From Alistipes sp. (GTDB lineage: Bacteria > Bacteroidota > Bacteroidia > Bacteroidales > Rikenellaceae), in the NCBI GenBank assembly GCA_017517705.1, contig JAFWYM010000041.1, positions 1 through 64,000 of the forward strand: a stretch of 64,000 nucleotides of DNA. The letters run 5' to 3'. A model generated the notes under the pieces. That model saw only the letters and a program-made list of their open reading frames with translations, searched no databases and had not been told where the DNA came from. Positions 49,093 through 58,783 of the stretch are shown here, piece by piece. Each line of letters opens with the position of its first letter. The first letter of the stretch is position 1. A program made the position numbers and the translations under genes.

Positions 49093-50103
49093 CTAATAAA
49101 ACGCCTCGCTACACTCCACACGATAGCCCTCGCCATCGGCATAGATGAAGTAGTAGCGCCAGCCGTAGTCGCGCTCACACGCCTCGGCAAGAGCGAGTGT
49201 AGCCTCCTGCGAGCCCATAGCCATAAACATCGTCGCCGCAGCATCGGCCTCGGCACACGTGGGCGCCACAACCGTCACCGACAACAACTCGCTCACGACG
49301 CTATATCCCGTTACGGGGTCTATCGTGTGCGCCACCTTGCTGCCATCCTCCGCGAGGTAGAAGCGGCGGTAGTTTCCCGACGTGGCCACAGCCTCATCCT
49401 CGAGCGTGATAATCTTCTCGAGCGAGTCCTGCGCCATATTCCCATCATACGGTGTCTCTATGCCCACACTCCAGGCGTAGCCCCTATCGTTTACACCCTT
49501 AGCACGCACCTCGCCACCTATGTTTACCATATAGTTAGCTATGCCCATAGCCTCAAGCTCTTCAGCCACAAGGTCTACGGTGTAGCCCTTGGCTATAGAG
49601 TTAAGATCTATCTCCACACGGCTGTCACCCTTTACCAAACGACCATCCTCCACCGCTATCATGTCGTAGCCCACGAACTCCAACAACGAGTCGACATTGG
49701 GAGCGGCATCCCTCCATTCGCGGCCGAAGCCCCAAGCATCCGTCAACGGCTTAATGGTTATATCGTACGCCCCACCACTGAGCACCGAGAAGCGCTCGGC
49801 CAACTCGATGTTGCGTATGATGTGCCTGTCTAAGGAATCGGTCTCGTTGCGGTTGACACGCGAGAGCAACGACTCGGGGTGGAATATCGACATCGAAGCC
49901 TTGGCCTCTTCATCCACACGGCGAACTACCTTTACAATCTCCGTCTCCGAGCGGTCGGTGCAACACTTCACCTGCACAGAGGTACCGAGAGCCTGGCCAC
50001 GCACCTCGACATATCGCTCCACACGGCCATCACACGAGGTAGCCATCATCATTATCGCCACAAAGGCCACAATCCACATATACTTAAGCACTCTCACGGT
50101 CAT
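49093..50103 (-). CDS. apbE: FAD:protein FMN transferase (ApbE), lipoprotein
   Basis: 336 residues. Lipoprotein signal with Cys in ATSCDGR near residue 24. ApbE motifs: RGQALGTSVQV, DSLDRHIIRNIELAERFSVL, SGGAYDITIKPL, NSIAKGYTVDLVAEEL, NIGGEVRAKG and CAEADAAATMFMAMG. ApbE attaches FMN to threonine in periplasmic domains of Rnf/Nqr complexes. No such target is in this window. A -7 box TACCTTTG (50129-50136, minus strand) precedes it. Confidence 0.95.
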   Translation of the reverse strand: MTVRVLKYMWIVAFVAIMMMATSCDGRVERYVEVRGQALGTSVQVKCCTDRSETEIVKVVRRVDEEAKASMSIFHPESLLSRVNRNETDSLDRHIIRNIELAERFSVLSGGAYDITIKPLTDAWGFGREWRDAAPNVDSLLEFVGYDMIAVEDGRLVKGDSRVEIDLNSIAKGYTVDLVAEELEAMGIANYMVNIGGEVRAKGVNDRGYAWSVGIETPYDGNMAQDSLEKIITLEDEAVATSGNYRRFYLAEDGSKVAHTIDPVTGYSVVSELLSVTVVAPTCAEADAAATMFMAMGSQEATLALAEACERDYGWRYYFIYADGEGYRVECSEAFY

Positions 50104-50128
50104 TGATAACTATGTTATATTCGACGAG

Positions 50129-50136
50129 CAAAGGTA
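50129..50136 (-). promoter_or_regulatory. Promoter -7 box for apbE-lipid kinase
   Basis: Minus-strand TACCTTTG about 26 bases before the ATG at 50103. No clear -33 box. Beyond it, 50140-50380 is AT-rich and holds no recognisable gene. Confidence 0.5.
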
Positions 50137-50382
50137 GTAAAAAATCACAATTTTCTACCATCTTTACCATAAAAATTAGCAGAGGATGGGTAAAATAGTT
50201 GAATACACATTTACATATTATAATTAATATTGCTACGCGAGAAGGCCAATGTCGCCTTTTCTATAACCACATTAATATGATTAAAGAACATTTTACAATT
50301 AACACCCTGAAACACCCGAGTCAATAGGATAAAATAATTCGACAAAATAATAACAAAATTGCTCTTTTTCTTAGAAAAAGGT

Positions 50383-50413
50383 ATTGTGGATTTCAAAAAT
50401 TGACGTATCTTTG
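50383..50413 (+). promoter_or_regulatory. Promoter of rpsO
   Basis: -33 ATTG (50383-50386) and -7 TATCTTTG (50406-50413), 19 bases apart; transcription would start near 50420. Confidence 0.78.
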
Positions 50414-50419
50414 CCGCAC

Positions 50420-50521
50420 GCTCCGGCAGGATCTAAGGTAAGGATGATCTGTCGTGGAGTGGAACCAGGGGCGTGATCCTCGGGAAACAGGAAGGACACG
50501 CACCATAAAACCTTAATTTTT
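50420..50521 (+). promoter_or_regulatory. Structured 5' leader of rpsO
   Basis: About 100 bases of leader, GC-rich against the AT-rich surroundings. A hairpin is formed by GCGTG-TCCT and AGGA-CACGC about 15-20 bases before the start codon. Such leaders can be autoregulatory sites for S15 in other phyla; here that is inference. Confidence 0.4.
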
Positions 50522-50791
50522 ATGTATTTGACACCTGAGAAGAAGCAGGAGTTGTTTGGCCAGTACGGCAAGTCTACAACCGACACGGGTTCACCCGAGA
50601 GCCAGATCGCGTTATTCACCTACCGTATCAACCACCTTACCGAGCACATGAAGAGCAACCGCCACGATTTCGGTACGCAGCGTTCGTTGTTGCGTCTCGT
50701 AGGTAAGCGTCGTAAGTTGCTTATGTACTTGAAGGAGGTTGATATCGAGCGTTACCGCGCAATCATCAAGACTCTTAACCTCCGTAAATAG
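50522..50791 (+). CDS. rpsO: Ribosomal protein uS15
   Basis: 89 residues: MYLTPEKKQELFGQYGKSTT, then DTGSPESQIALFTYRINHLT and HRHDFGTQRSLLRLVGKRRK-type core (NRHDFGTQRSLLRLVGKRRK). 30S component that binds the 16S central domain. Followed by a hairpin and pnp, the same gene order as in E. coli. Confidence 0.98.
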   Translation: MYLTPEKKQELFGQYGKSTTDTGSPESQIALFTYRINHLTEHMKSNRHDFGTQRSLLRLVGKRRKLLMYLKEVDIERYRAIIKTLNLRK

Positions 50792-50805
50792 TACGGATGT
50801 GCAGC

Positions 50806-50839
50806 AAATGAAGGCGACATTAAGGTGTTGCCTTCATTT
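50806..50839 (+). terminator. Hairpin between rpsO and pnp
   Basis: AAATGAAGGCGACA pairs with TGTTGCCTTCATTT (14 bp, one G-U) around TTAAGG. No long T run; it may be a partial terminator or a PNPase/RNase processing site as between E. coli rpsO and pnp. Confidence 0.65.
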
Positions 50840-50905
50840 ACACTTGAAAATTTATTTTGGCGAAATATATTTGACGACATTTTTAGAGGATTTTTTAAGA
50901 TTTTT

Positions 50906-53134
50906 ATGGAAGCTAACAAGTTGTACAATGCTGTACAGAAGACAATCACGCTGGCTGATGGTCGCGAGATTATGATCGAGACAGGCAAGCTCGCAAAGCA
51001 GGCCGACGGCTCGGTGGTTGTACGTATGGGCGACACGATGCTCTTGGGTACCGTTGTTGCCGCCAAGGATGCAAAGGAGGGAACCGACTTTATGCCCTTG
51101 CAGGTAGAATACAAGGAGAAGTATGCTTCGTGTGGCCGTTTCCCCGGTGGCTTTATGAAGCGCGAGGGTAAGGCTGGCGACTCGGAGATTTTGGTAGCAC
51201 GCTTGATTGACCGTGCGTTGCGCCCCCTCTTCCCCGCAGACTACCACGCTGAGGTATTCGTTACCGTAAACCTTATCTCGGCAGAGAAAGATATTCAGCC
51301 CGATGCACTTGCAGGTCTTGCTGCCTCAGCAGCGTTGGCCGTATCGGACATTCCGTTTGGAGGCCCCATCTCGGAGGTACGTGTAGCACGTATCGGTGGC
51401 GAGTACGTCATCAACCCGGGCTTTGAGGCTATGAAGGATGCCGACCTTGACATCATGGTCGGTGGTACTATCGACAACATTTTGATGGTCGAGGGTGAGA
51501 TGAAGGAGGTATCTGAGGAGGTTATGCTCGGTGCCATCATGTTCGCTCACGAGGAGATTAAGAAGCACTGCGCCGTACAGATCGAGCTCATGAAGGAGCT
51601 CGGCAAGGATGTTAAGCGCGAGTACTGCCACGAGACTAACGACGAGGAGCTCCGCCAGACCATCATCAGCGAGCTCTACGACAAGGCTTATGCCATCGCT
51701 ACGAGCGGCACGATGAAGCACGAGCGCTCGGATGCCTTCGATGCTTTGGAGGCTGAGTTCGCATCACGCTATACGGAGGAGGAGCTCGAGGAGAAGGCTC
51801 CGCTTATCCACAAGTACTTCCACGACGACGTGCAGAAGAAGGCTATGCGTAACATGATTCTCGACGAGGGCAAGCGTCTTGATGGCCGCCGTACCGACGA
51901 GATTCGTCCTATCTGGTGCGAGGTCGGCTACCTCCCCTGCGCTCACGGCTCGGCAATCTTCACACGTGGTGAGACACAGTCGCTCACGACCGTGACGCTC
52001 GGCACGAAGCTCGACGAGAAGATGAAGGACGAGGTTTTGGTTCAGGGCAGCGAGCAGTTCGTACTGCACTACAACTTCCCTCCCTTCTCTACAGGTGAGG
52101 CACGTCCCGCACGTGGTCTCAGCCGCCGCGAGATTGGCCACGGTCACCTTGCATGGCGTGCGTTGAAGCCCATGGTACCGCTGGGCGAGGAGAACCCCTA
52201 CGCTGTGCGCGTAGTATCAGATATCTTGGAGTCTAACGGCTCGTCATCAATGGCTACGGTATGTGCAGGTACGCTTGCACTCATGGATGCCGGTGTTAAG
52301 CTCCGCAAGCCCGTGTCGGGTATTGCCATGGGTCTTATCTCAGACTCGGAGACAGGCCGTTGGGCTGTGTTGTCGGACATCCTTGGCGACGAGGACCACT
52401 TGGGCGACATGGACTTCAAGGTAACGGGTACGCGCGACGGTATCACCGCCACGCAGATGGATATCAAGGTTGACGGCCTCTCATACGAGGTGTTGGCCAA
52501 GGCTTTGGAGCAGGCACGTCAGGGTCGCCTCCACATCCTCGACAAGCTCGTTGAGACTATCGCCGAGCCTCGTGAGGACTACAAGCCCTTCGTTCCCCGC
52601 ATCGTGCAGATTACCATTCCTCAGGAGTTCATCGGCGCTGTTATCGGCCCCGGTGGTAAGGTTATTCAGGAGATTCAGAAGACCACGGGTACCACTATCA
52701 CCATCACGGAGGTTGACGAGAAGGGCATCGTCGACATCTTCGGCCAGGATAAGGAGGCGTTGGATGGTGCTTTGGCTCGCATCAAGGCTATCGTTGCCGT
52801 TCCGGAGATTGGCGAGACCTACAACGGTAAGATTCGCTCTATCGTAGACTTCGGTGCCTTTGTAGAGATTCTTCCCGGCAAGGATGCTCTTCTTCACATC
52901 TCGGAGATCGACTATAAGCGCTTCGAGACCATGGAGGAGACAGGTCTTAAGGAGGGCGATATGATTGAGGTTAAGCTCATCGCCAAGGATCAGAAGACGG
53001 GTAAGCTTAAGCTCTCGCGCAAGGCATTGTTGCCCAAGCCCGAGGGCTGGGTTGAGCGTGAGCCCCGTGAGCGCAAGCCCCGTGAGGCTGGCGAGCGTCG
53101 CGAGCAGCGCGGACCTCGTCGCGAGCGCCACTAA
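50906..53134 (+). CDS. pnp: Polyribonucleotide nucleotidyltransferase (PNPase)
   Basis: 742 residues from [20 protein letters not shown]. The in-frame extension to 50825 includes the rpsO-pnp hairpin and is excluded. Two RNase PH domains are seen ([20 protein letters not shown] with DRALRPLFP in the first; [37 protein letters not shown] and [17 protein letters not shown] in the second). KH ([12 protein letters not shown]) and S1 ([15 protein letters not shown]) follow. The C-terminus is basic ([20 protein letters not shown]). It degrades RNA 3' to 5'. Confidence 0.97.
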   Translation: MEANKLYNAVQKTITLADGREIMIETGKLAKQADGSVVVRMGDTMLLGTVVAAKDAKEGTDFMPLQVEYKEKYASCGRFPGGFMKREGKAGDSEILVARLIDRALRPLFPADYHAEVFVTVNLISAEKDIQPDALAGLAASAALAVSDIPFGGPISEVRVARIGGEYVINPGFEAMKDADLDIMVGGTIDNILMVEGEMKEVSEEVMLGAIMFAHEEIKKHCAVQIELMKELGKDVKREYCHETNDEELRQTIISELYDKAYAIATSGTMKHERSDAFDALEAEFASRYTEEELEEKAPLIHKYFHDDVQKKAMRNMILDEGKRLDGRRTDEIRPIWCEVGYLPCAHGSAIFTRGETQSLTTVTLGTKLDEKMKDEVLVQGSEQFVLHYNFPPFSTGEARPARGLSRREIGHGHLAWRALKPMVPLGEENPYAVRVVSDILESNGSSSMATVCAGTLALMDAGVKLRKPVSGIAMGLISDSETGRWAVLSDILGDEDHLGDMDFKVTGTRDGITATQMDIKVDGLSYEVLAKALEQARQGRLHILDKLVETIAEPREDYKPFVPRIVQITIPQEFIGAVIGPGGKVIQEIQKTTGTTITITEVDEKGIVDIFGQDKEALDGALARIKAIVAVPEIGETYNGKIRSIVDFGAFVEILPGKDALLHISEIDYKRFETMEETGLKEGDMIEVKLIAKDQKTGKLKLSRKALLPKPEGWVEREPRERKPREAGERREQRGPRRERH

Positions 53135-53144
53135 TAGAGTGCAG

Positions 53145-53192
53145 ACGTCGGGCGGCAGCACATATATATAATAAAGTACTGTCGCCAGACGT
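53145..53192 (+). terminator. Hairpin after pnp
   Basis: ACGTCGGGCGGCAG pairs with CTGTCGCCAGACGT (one mismatch) around a 20-base AT-rich loop. No T run follows closely. Confidence 0.5.
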
Positions 53193-53249
53193 TAACAATA
53201 GCAAACAGAAAACCAATAAATTTATTTACTAACAAACTTTTTAATACGT

Positions 53250-55004
53250 ATGAAAAATCTTTTCAAAGTGAGCGCAATGCTCGCCGTAGTGGTTTTGACC
53301 CTCACTGGTTGTAACTGCTTCACAAAGATGGCTAAGAACAAGGATGATGTAAAGCTCACCTGCACACCCGAGGTTTTGGTGTTGAATAATGGCAAGGTAG
53401 AGGCTGATATCACCGTTACTTTCCCCGTTAAGTATTACAATGCTAAGGCTGTAGTAAAGGTTACTCCCGTTATCGTATTCGAGGGTGGGGAGGTAGCAGG
53501 TGCTACACAGTACTTCCAGGGTACTAAGGTTGACGACAACTACACTGTTATTGACCAGAAGATGGGTGGCGAGTACACTATGCACGTATCGTTCCCTTAC
53601 GATGAGCGTATGGAGTGCAGCGAGTTGCAGCTCCGCGCTGAGATCAAGTGCCCCTCTGGCAAGTGCAAGGAGTTTACATTGGTAAACCTCAACAATGGTG
53701 CTATACCCACAAAGGAGGAGGCTGCTATTTTGGCTGCCGGTGGTGCTGAGGCTGACGCTTTGAAGCGCACATTTGGTCTCACTATCGCTCAGGGTGTCAA
53801 CACCTTGCAGAAGGATATCGACTTCGCTGACGCTATGCAGAACATGGCATCGGGCTACAAGAACGTAATCACTGAGGTTACACGTGCCGACTATAAGTAT
53901 GCTATCAACTCGTCATCACTCTCTCGCAAGGCTCAGACTACTGACGAGCTCACAGCATTCCAGCAGAAGGCTGCCGAGCAGAAGGATAACGACCGCATCA
54001 AGCAGAACATCTACATCAACGGCTACGCTTCACCCGATGGCCCCGAGAAGTTCAACGACAAGCTTTCAGCTGCTCGTAGCGAGTCAGGTAAGAAGGCTGC
54101 CGAGAAGCTCTTGAAGGAGATCGGTCTTCCCCTCGACGCTGCATCATACGGCGAGGACTGGGAGGGCTTCAAGGAGCTCGTTGCTGCTTCAAACATCGAG
54201 AACAAGGAGCTTATCATCTCAGTACTCAACAGCTTCGAGTCATCATCGGAGCGTGAGGCACAGATCAAGAATATGAGCCAGGTATTCGACGTTTTGAAGG
54301 ATGAGATTCTTCCTCAGTTACGTCGTGCGCAGCTTGTAAACAGCTCGGACATCACAGGTAAGACTGACGAGGAGATGATCGCCTTGGTTCGCGAGGGTAA
54401 GTTCGACCAGCTCGACGAGAAGGAGATGCTTCACATCGCCTCTACCGGCAAGCTCGGCTTGGAGGACACCATCATCACCTTGGAGGCTGCCGCTAAGGAG
54501 TATGCTTCGGTTACCGCTTACAACAACCTCGGTGTTGCTTATGCTGAGGCAGGTGAGGGCGTTAAGGCTGCCGAGGCCTTCAACAAGGCTGTAAACGCTG
54601 GTGGTAGCGCTACGGAGATCAACAACAACCTTGCGCTTGTTAACCTTATGAATGGTAACACTGAGGCTGCTAAGGCTTACACCGTAAATGCATCGAAGGA
54701 GACTAAGGCTCTTGCCGCTGCTGCTGAGGGTAACTACGCTGCAGCACAGTCGCAGCTCGAGGGCTACAACGCAGCTGTTGCCGCTACGATGAACGCAGAT
54801 TACACTGCTGCTAAGCAGTTTATCGCTAAGGATGCTTCAGCTGAGGCTGACTACTTGCGTGCCGTTATCGCTACTAAGCAGGGCGATATGGAGGCTGCTA
54901 CTGCCGAGCTTAAGAGCGCCATCTCTAAGGACGGTTCTTTGGCTGAGCGTTGCAAGAAGGATGTTAACCTCCGTGGTTACATCGGCAAGGAGATAGTTCT
55001 CTAA
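53250..55004 (+). CDS. Lipoprotein with OmpA-like and tetratricopeptide-like regions
   Basis: 584 residues. Lipoprotein signal (MKNLFKVSAMLAVVVLTLTG then C). An N-terminal beta domain (about 35-150) is followed by a middle region with the OmpA-like signature IYINGYASPDGPEKFNDKLS and ARSESGKKAAEKLL (about 250-300), which in OmpA binds peptidoglycan. The C-terminal 200 residues are Ala-rich helical pairs (AYNNLGVAYAEAGEGVKAAE) of TPR type. Codon use is rich in GCT and AAG, suggesting strong expression. A Bacteroidales family without a proven role; probably periplasm-facing. Confidence 0.83.
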   Translation: MKNLFKVSAMLAVVVLTLTGCNCFTKMAKNKDDVKLTCTPEVLVLNNGKVEADITVTFPVKYYNAKAVVKVTPVIVFEGGEVAGATQYFQGTKVDDNYTVIDQKMGGEYTMHVSFPYDERMECSELQLRAEIKCPSGKCKEFTLVNLNNGAIPTKEEAAILAAGGAEADALKRTFGLTIAQGVNTLQKDIDFADAMQNMASGYKNVITEVTRADYKYAINSSSLSRKAQTTDELTAFQQKAAEQKDNDRIKQNIYINGYASPDGPEKFNDKLSAARSESGKKAAEKLLKEIGLPLDAASYGEDWEGFKELVAASNIENKELIISVLNSFESSSEREAQIKNMSQVFDVLKDEILPQLRRAQLVNSSDITGKTDEEMIALVREGKFDQLDEKEMLHIASTGKLGLEDTIITLEAAAKEYASVTAYNNLGVAYAEAGEGVKAAEAFNKAVNAGGSATEINNNLALVNLMNGNTEAAKAYTVNASKETKALAAAAEGNYAAAQSQLEGYNAAVAATMNADYTAAKQFIAKDASAEADYLRAVIATKQGDMEAATAELKSAISKDGSLAERCKKDVNLRGYIGKEIVL

Positions 55005-55028
55005 TCTGCGACTAAACACAAAACTCTG

Positions 55029-55058
55029 GGGCTGTCCTTAAAGGGCAGCCCTATTTTT
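55029..55058 (+). terminator. Rho-independent terminator after the OmpA/TPR lipoprotein
   Basis: GGGCTGTCC pairs with GGGCAGCCC (one G-U) around a 5-base loop; TATTTTT follows. Confidence 0.9.
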
Positions 55059-55123
55059 ATCGTGCAAACCCATTTTTTTTTCAATTATTTCGCATAGTTG
55101 TATTCAAATTAATTAATTTTTAT

Positions 55124-55131
55124 TATCTTCG
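55124..55131 (+). promoter_or_regulatory. Promoter -7 box for the FN3 lipoprotein
   Basis: TATCTTCG, one base from TAnnTTTG. No good -33 at 19 bases; a GTTG lies 23 bases upstream. Leader about 120 bases. Confidence 0.5.
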
Positions 55132-55261
55132 CAACGTGATTTAGTGTGTAGTATGAGCTATGGGGATTGCCGGAGATTGCATCGTTGTAGATACTCAGAG
55201 GCATGGTTAAATGGACAACTTACAATTTTTATTTTTTTTAATAACTAACAAACAAAAAACA

Positions 55262-56749
55262 ATGAAAAAGATCTTTTCTTTGATGGTAGCTTGCGCAGCT
55301 ATGTTTGCGTTTGCTGCATGTGAGGGGGGTTCAGAGGACACCGACAAGGGTAACAATGGCGGTGGCGAGAAGGCCGCTCTTGCTACTCCCGTACTCACAG
55401 TTACGGATGTTACTAGCACAAGCTTCGTAGTAACATGGGAGGCTGTAGAGAATGCAGCCAGCTATATGGTAAACGATGGTGAGAAGAACAACACTATCAC
55501 CGAGACCAGCTTCAAGATGGAGAAGCTTAACGCCGGTAAGTACACGGTTAAGGTTATGGCTATTCCCGCGTCAGATTCTAACTATAGCAATTCAGCTTGG
55601 GCATCTATTTCTGAGATAGTTACCGGTCTTACTCCTGAGGAGGCTGCTTCATGGGTAACATACTCTGTTGCTCTACCCACAGAGGCTGATGCTGCTAATC
55701 ACAAGTATCCTTTCAATAGCTTCTTCCAGACAATTAAGGGTACCGGCATTGCAGACATCCGTTACGTGGTAACTACAGATATGCAGAGTGATGCAAGCGA
55801 GGTTATTTCAAATGGCTATATCTCTGACGACAAGGAGCTTGAAGCTGCAAATAGTGATGCGGGACTTGTTATGCCTTGGAGCGTCAACCCTCAGACAGAG
55901 TACCGCGCAATCGCACAGGTGACAAACGGTGATGGCCTGTATGTATACTTCGACGAAAAGATTACGACAGAGGCAGCGCCCGCGCAGCACCCCGAGCTCG
56001 CATTGTGGGTTGGCGAGTGGACTGCAAGCGTCAAGGAGGTTTTCTCTTGGGAGTACACTGTTAACGGTGAATTTGACAGCGAAGAGAATAAAGAAAATGA
56101 TGACAAGATAAATACAACATCTAAGACTCAGGATAAGTCATTCAAGGTTAGAATTGAGGCTATGCCTGATTTAGCATTCAACGCTGTTGCAATCTACGGA
56201 ATGACGGAGATTGAGTTGGTAGATGCAGAGGAAAACGTTATTGAGATACCCGCATTTGGTCAGATTGACGCTTTCGGTTACCTTAATATTATTAATGGTA
56301 TGCAGGTGGGCGATCTTGGAGGTGGCTACACAGCAGAATGGCTCTGCTTCTGCGAAAGTGATGGCCAATTGGTACCTGTACTTGGCCAATACATTACTCA
56401 CTATCTTGAGATAGACGAGAATAAGAATGTAACCACATATAGTATGGGTGGTGGTACATTATCAGAAGGAAATGAATTTACCGCATACTCAATGGATGTT
56501 TATGGTATTAACAGACAGTCAAATCAAATGGTACCCCTTTATAATTTCGATGCGGAGCACCTCGTATTTGACGTACCTGCAGGCCCCATCACTATGGTTC
56601 CTTATGTAGGTACTGATGATGACACCACTGGTGGTAATGAGGATAATACTACAGAGGAGCCTGAGACTCAGTCTTTCAGCACGGGTATGAATTTCAAGTC
56701 ATTCCCTGTATATATGGCATCAGCTCAGAGTGTAGTTGTCAAGATGTAA
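55262..56749 (+). CDS. Lipoprotein with a fibronectin type III domain
   Basis: 495 residues from MKKIFSLMVACAAMFAFAAC; the in-frame extension to 55211 is excluded because this ATG gives a clean lipoprotein signal. After a Gly/Asn/Asp-rich linker, a fibronectin type III fold spans about 38-130 (PVLTVTDVTSTSFVVTWEAV, AGKYTVKVMAIPAS). The remaining 360 residues are beta-rich with no family I recognise. A short low-complexity DDDTTGGNEDNTTEEPETQ precedes the C-terminus. Surface location is likely. Own terminator downstream. Confidence 0.85.
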   Translation: MKKIFSLMVACAAMFAFAACEGGSEDTDKGNNGGGEKAALATPVLTVTDVTSTSFVVTWEAVENAASYMVNDGEKNNTITETSFKMEKLNAGKYTVKVMAIPASDSNYSNSAWASISEIVTGLTPEEAASWVTYSVALPTEADAANHKYPFNSFFQTIKGTGIADIRYVVTTDMQSDASEVISNGYISDDKELEAANSDAGLVMPWSVNPQTEYRAIAQVTNGDGLYVYFDEKITTEAAPAQHPELALWVGEWTASVKEVFSWEYTVNGEFDSEENKENDDKINTTSKTQDKSFKVRIEAMPDLAFNAVAIYGMTEIELVDAEENVIEIPAFGQIDAFGYLNIINGMQVGDLGGGYTAEWLCFCESDGQLVPVLGQYITHYLEIDENKNVTTYSMGGGTLSEGNEFTAYSMDVYGINRQSNQMVPLYNFDAEHLVFDVPAGPITMVPYVGTDDDTTGGNEDNTTEEPETQSFSTGMNFKSFPVYMASAQSVVVKM

Positions 56750-56773
56750 TCTTGAATAATCCTTATACTTATG

Positions 56774-56804
56774 GCGTGATAGTTTCGGCTATCACGCTTT
56801 TTTG
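56774..56804 (+). terminator. Rho-independent terminator after the FN3 lipoprotein
   Basis: GCGTGATAG pairs with CTATCACGC around TTTCGG; six T follow. Confidence 0.95.
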
Positions 56805-56956
56805 TTATTTGTGGAGAATGAAGAGAGACTGGAGGCAAACACCGCGGAAAACGGAAAATGCCGAAACTCATATTAACTAATAGGAGCTTATTTTTGATAA
56901 GATACTATGAGCCTCTTAGGGTTTATAAAGGCTACCATCTCTCGCTACACGAGACG

Positions 56957-57060
56957 GAAGAGGCGGAAGAGGCGGAAGAGGCGGAAGAGGCGGAAGAGGC
57001 GGAAGAGGCGGAAGAGGCGGAAGAGGCGGAAGAGGCGGGAGAGGCGGGAGAGCGGGAGAG
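56957..57060. repeat. Nine tandem GAAGAGGCG nonamers
   Basis: Nine perfect 9-base units GAAGAGGCG (56957-57037) then degenerate GGAGAGGCG/GGAGAG units. A multiple of three without stops, so it opens fictitious frames (Glu-Ala-Glu or Lys-Arg-Arg repeats). Confidence 0.92.
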
Positions 57061-57104
57061 ACTGCAGCCCAGCCTACGCTCATATTCGCACCACCATACT
57101 ATTG

Positions 57105-57601
57105 CGGGTATTATTTTTAATACCCGAGTTACTTTATGCTCAACTCCACAACTATACACTGTTTCTACCGCATTGCGGGTATTATTTTTAATACCCGCGA
57201 TGTTTAGGGGCTATATATTCCTGTAGGCGATCTGTCATCCTGAGCGGAGCATAAGCGCAGTCGAAGGATCTGATAGAGACGAAAGAAGCATAGTAATAGC
57301 ATGCACCTACACCTACACCTACACTCGCAGCGCCATACACCAGATGCTTCGACTATGCTCAGCATGACAACTACGCCCTCCCCTAAGCTCTTGCGGGTAT
57401 ATAAAAGTATACCCGCAACCACATCACAAACACCCTCTCTCTCACCCCTACCGCATTGCGGGTATTATTTTTAATACCCGTGATGTTGAGGGGGCATTGT
57501 AGACCACTATGTCATCCTGAACGTAGTGAAGGATCTCTAAAAGAGGTAAGAGACGATAACGACCTTGCGAGCAGATGCTTCGGCTTCGCTCAGCATGACA
57601 T
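57105..57601. repeat. Repeat island 2: CGGGTATT hairpins and REP-like sequences
   Basis: No gene seen in 56805-57753. Hairpins CGGGTATT/AATACCCG at 57105, 57175 and 57459, and a variant GCGGGTATA/TATACCCGC at 57391. REP-like sequences at 57234 (reverse), 57341 (forward), 57511 (reverse, shortened form GTCATCCTGAACGTAGTGAA) and 57572 (forward). From 57341 to 57537 the order is again REP, hairpins, inverted REP. Short CACCTA hexamers at 57304-57324. Confidence 0.85.
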
Positions 57602-57619
57602 TGCATATGGCACAACGTA

Positions 57620-57748
57620 TTTCTTGTCAGAAGGGGGTAGATTTGGCCTATCACAAAAGAAAAGTCCTCGGGATAGTACTAAACCGTACAGCCCGAGGAC
57701 TCTTAATTTTAGGGATGGGTCGAAGATAACCCCTTATCACAACAAATT
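57620..57748. repeat. E element copy E3, next to the deoC stop codon
   Basis: Begins TTTCTTGTCAGAAGGGGG and ends CCCCTTATCACAACAAATT. Apex stem AGTCCTCGGG (57663) with CCCGAGGACT (57692), closed by GTAC-6 bases-GTAC; the stem sequence differs from E1, E2 and E4 but the fold and apex are kept. The deoC stop (57754-57756) is 5 bases away. An extra CCTATCACAAAAGAAA at 57648 resembles a second right end. Confidence 0.78.
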
Positions 57749-57753
57749 ACGAA

Positions 57754-58629
57754 TTAGAAGTATTTGATATCCTTATCCTCAATTGCTGAAATAAGATTAT
57801 TCGCTGCTGATGATGCTCCAATGCGGAAGAGATCGGTGGTAAGCCACTCGGGGCCCAATACCTCCTCAACGATAGTGTAGTATAGAGCAGCATCCTCGGG
57901 CGTACGCACGCCACCTGCAGCCTTAAAGCCCACCTTACGACCCGTCATATTGTAGTAGTCCTTGATGGCGTGACACATAACAAAGGCCGCCTCGGGCGTT
58001 GCTGCAACATCTATCTTGCCTGTCGATGTCTTAACGAAGTCGGCACCTGCGAACATAGAGACAAGCGATGCTCGACGTATAAGCTCGGGGGTCTTGAGCG
58101 CTCCCGACTCGATGATGACCTTCAGGACAACATCCTTAGCCTCCTCCCTGAGAACCTCGACCTCACTGGCAGCCTCGGCCTCGTGGCCGGCAAGCATCAT
58201 ACCCGGGCTGAGGACTATATCCACCTCGTCGGCGCCATTCTCAATGGCCATAGCCACCTCCAAGGCCTTAACCTCGATGAAGCTCTGCGACGCGGGGAAG
58301 GCTCCCGCAACACTCGTGATGCGCATAGGCGTGCCGTCGACTTCCAAGCCTACGGTCTCAACGAAGGGAGGATATACACATATAGAGGCCACATTGGGGA
58401 TGTGGGGATACTTCTCGTAGAAGTCTACAGCCTTACGCACAAAGGCCTGAACCGACTCTCGAGAGTCGTTGCACGACAGTGTCGTAAGGTCGATGGCCGA
58501 ATAGCAGAACTTGTATACATCAACATTACCATTACGGTTTGCCGCCATCTTAATCTTAGCAACCTCCTTAGCCACCTGCGCCTCGCTATGTGCCGGTGCA
58601 TATTTCTCTAACTCTCTAACGTAGTCCAT
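57754..58629 (-). CDS. deoC: Deoxyribose-phosphate aldolase
   Basis: 291 residues, class I aldolase barrel. Catalytic lysine in GADFVKTSTGK and second lysine in VGFKAAGGVRTPEDA; also ASICVYPPFV and GADEVDIVLSPGMMLAG. It splits deoxyribose 5-phosphate to acetaldehyde and glyceraldehyde 3-phosphate in nucleoside breakdown. Longer than E. coli DeoC by an N-terminal extension of about 30 residues, common in Bacteroidetes. Own promoter; E3 lies at its 3' end. Confidence 0.95.
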   Translation of the reverse strand: MDYVRELEKYAPAHSEAQVAKEVAKIKMAANRNGNVDVYKFCYSAIDLTTLSCNDSRESVQAFVRKAVDFYEKYPHIPNVASICVYPPFVETVGLEVDGTPMRITSVAGAFPASQSFIEVKALEVAMAIENGADEVDIVLSPGMMLAGHEAEAASEVEVLREEAKDVVLKVIIESGALKTPELIRRASLVSMFAGADFVKTSTGKIDVAATPEAAFVMCHAIKDYYNMTGRKVGFKAAGGVRTPEDAALYYTIVEEVLGPEWLTTDLFRIGASSAANNLISAIEDKDIKYF

Positions 58630-58662
58630 AGTGGGAACACCTTAAAATTACTTTTGTAATCA

Positions 58663-58694
58663 CAAATATATACATTTTTCCCGACATACGCAAA
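58663..58694 (-). promoter_or_regulatory. Promoter of deoC
   Basis: Minus-strand -7 TATATTTG (58663-58670) and -33 TTTG (58691-58694), 20 bases apart. Confidence 0.78.
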
Positions 58695-58735
58695 CGACAA
58701 GCCTATTTTATCACTCCCGACATAATAAAAAAGGA

Positions 58736-58756
58736 GGCTGGCAACAATTGCCAGCC
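58736..58756 (-). terminator. Rho-independent terminator of rny
   Basis: GGCTGGCAA pairs with TTGCCAGCC around CAA; on the minus strand CTCC then a T run follows. 27 bases after the rny stop. Confidence 0.88.
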
Positions 58757-58783
58757 CCATAACGGTTAGTAATACAGCGGTTA

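Noticed and set aside
48225-49271. Longer start for the lipid kinase (348 codons)
   Set aside because: The extra 65 codons lie within apbE in another frame and are rich in Arg/Ser/Ala with no family match.
50211-50396. 61-codon minus-strand frame in the rpsO upstream gap
   Set aside because: AT-rich, no domain, overlaps the rpsO promoter; likely chance.
56858-57226. Frames with Glu-Ala-Glu or Lys-Arg-Arg repeats
   Set aside because: Same cause, the GAAGAGGCG array; several frames are open at once, so none is favoured as a gene.
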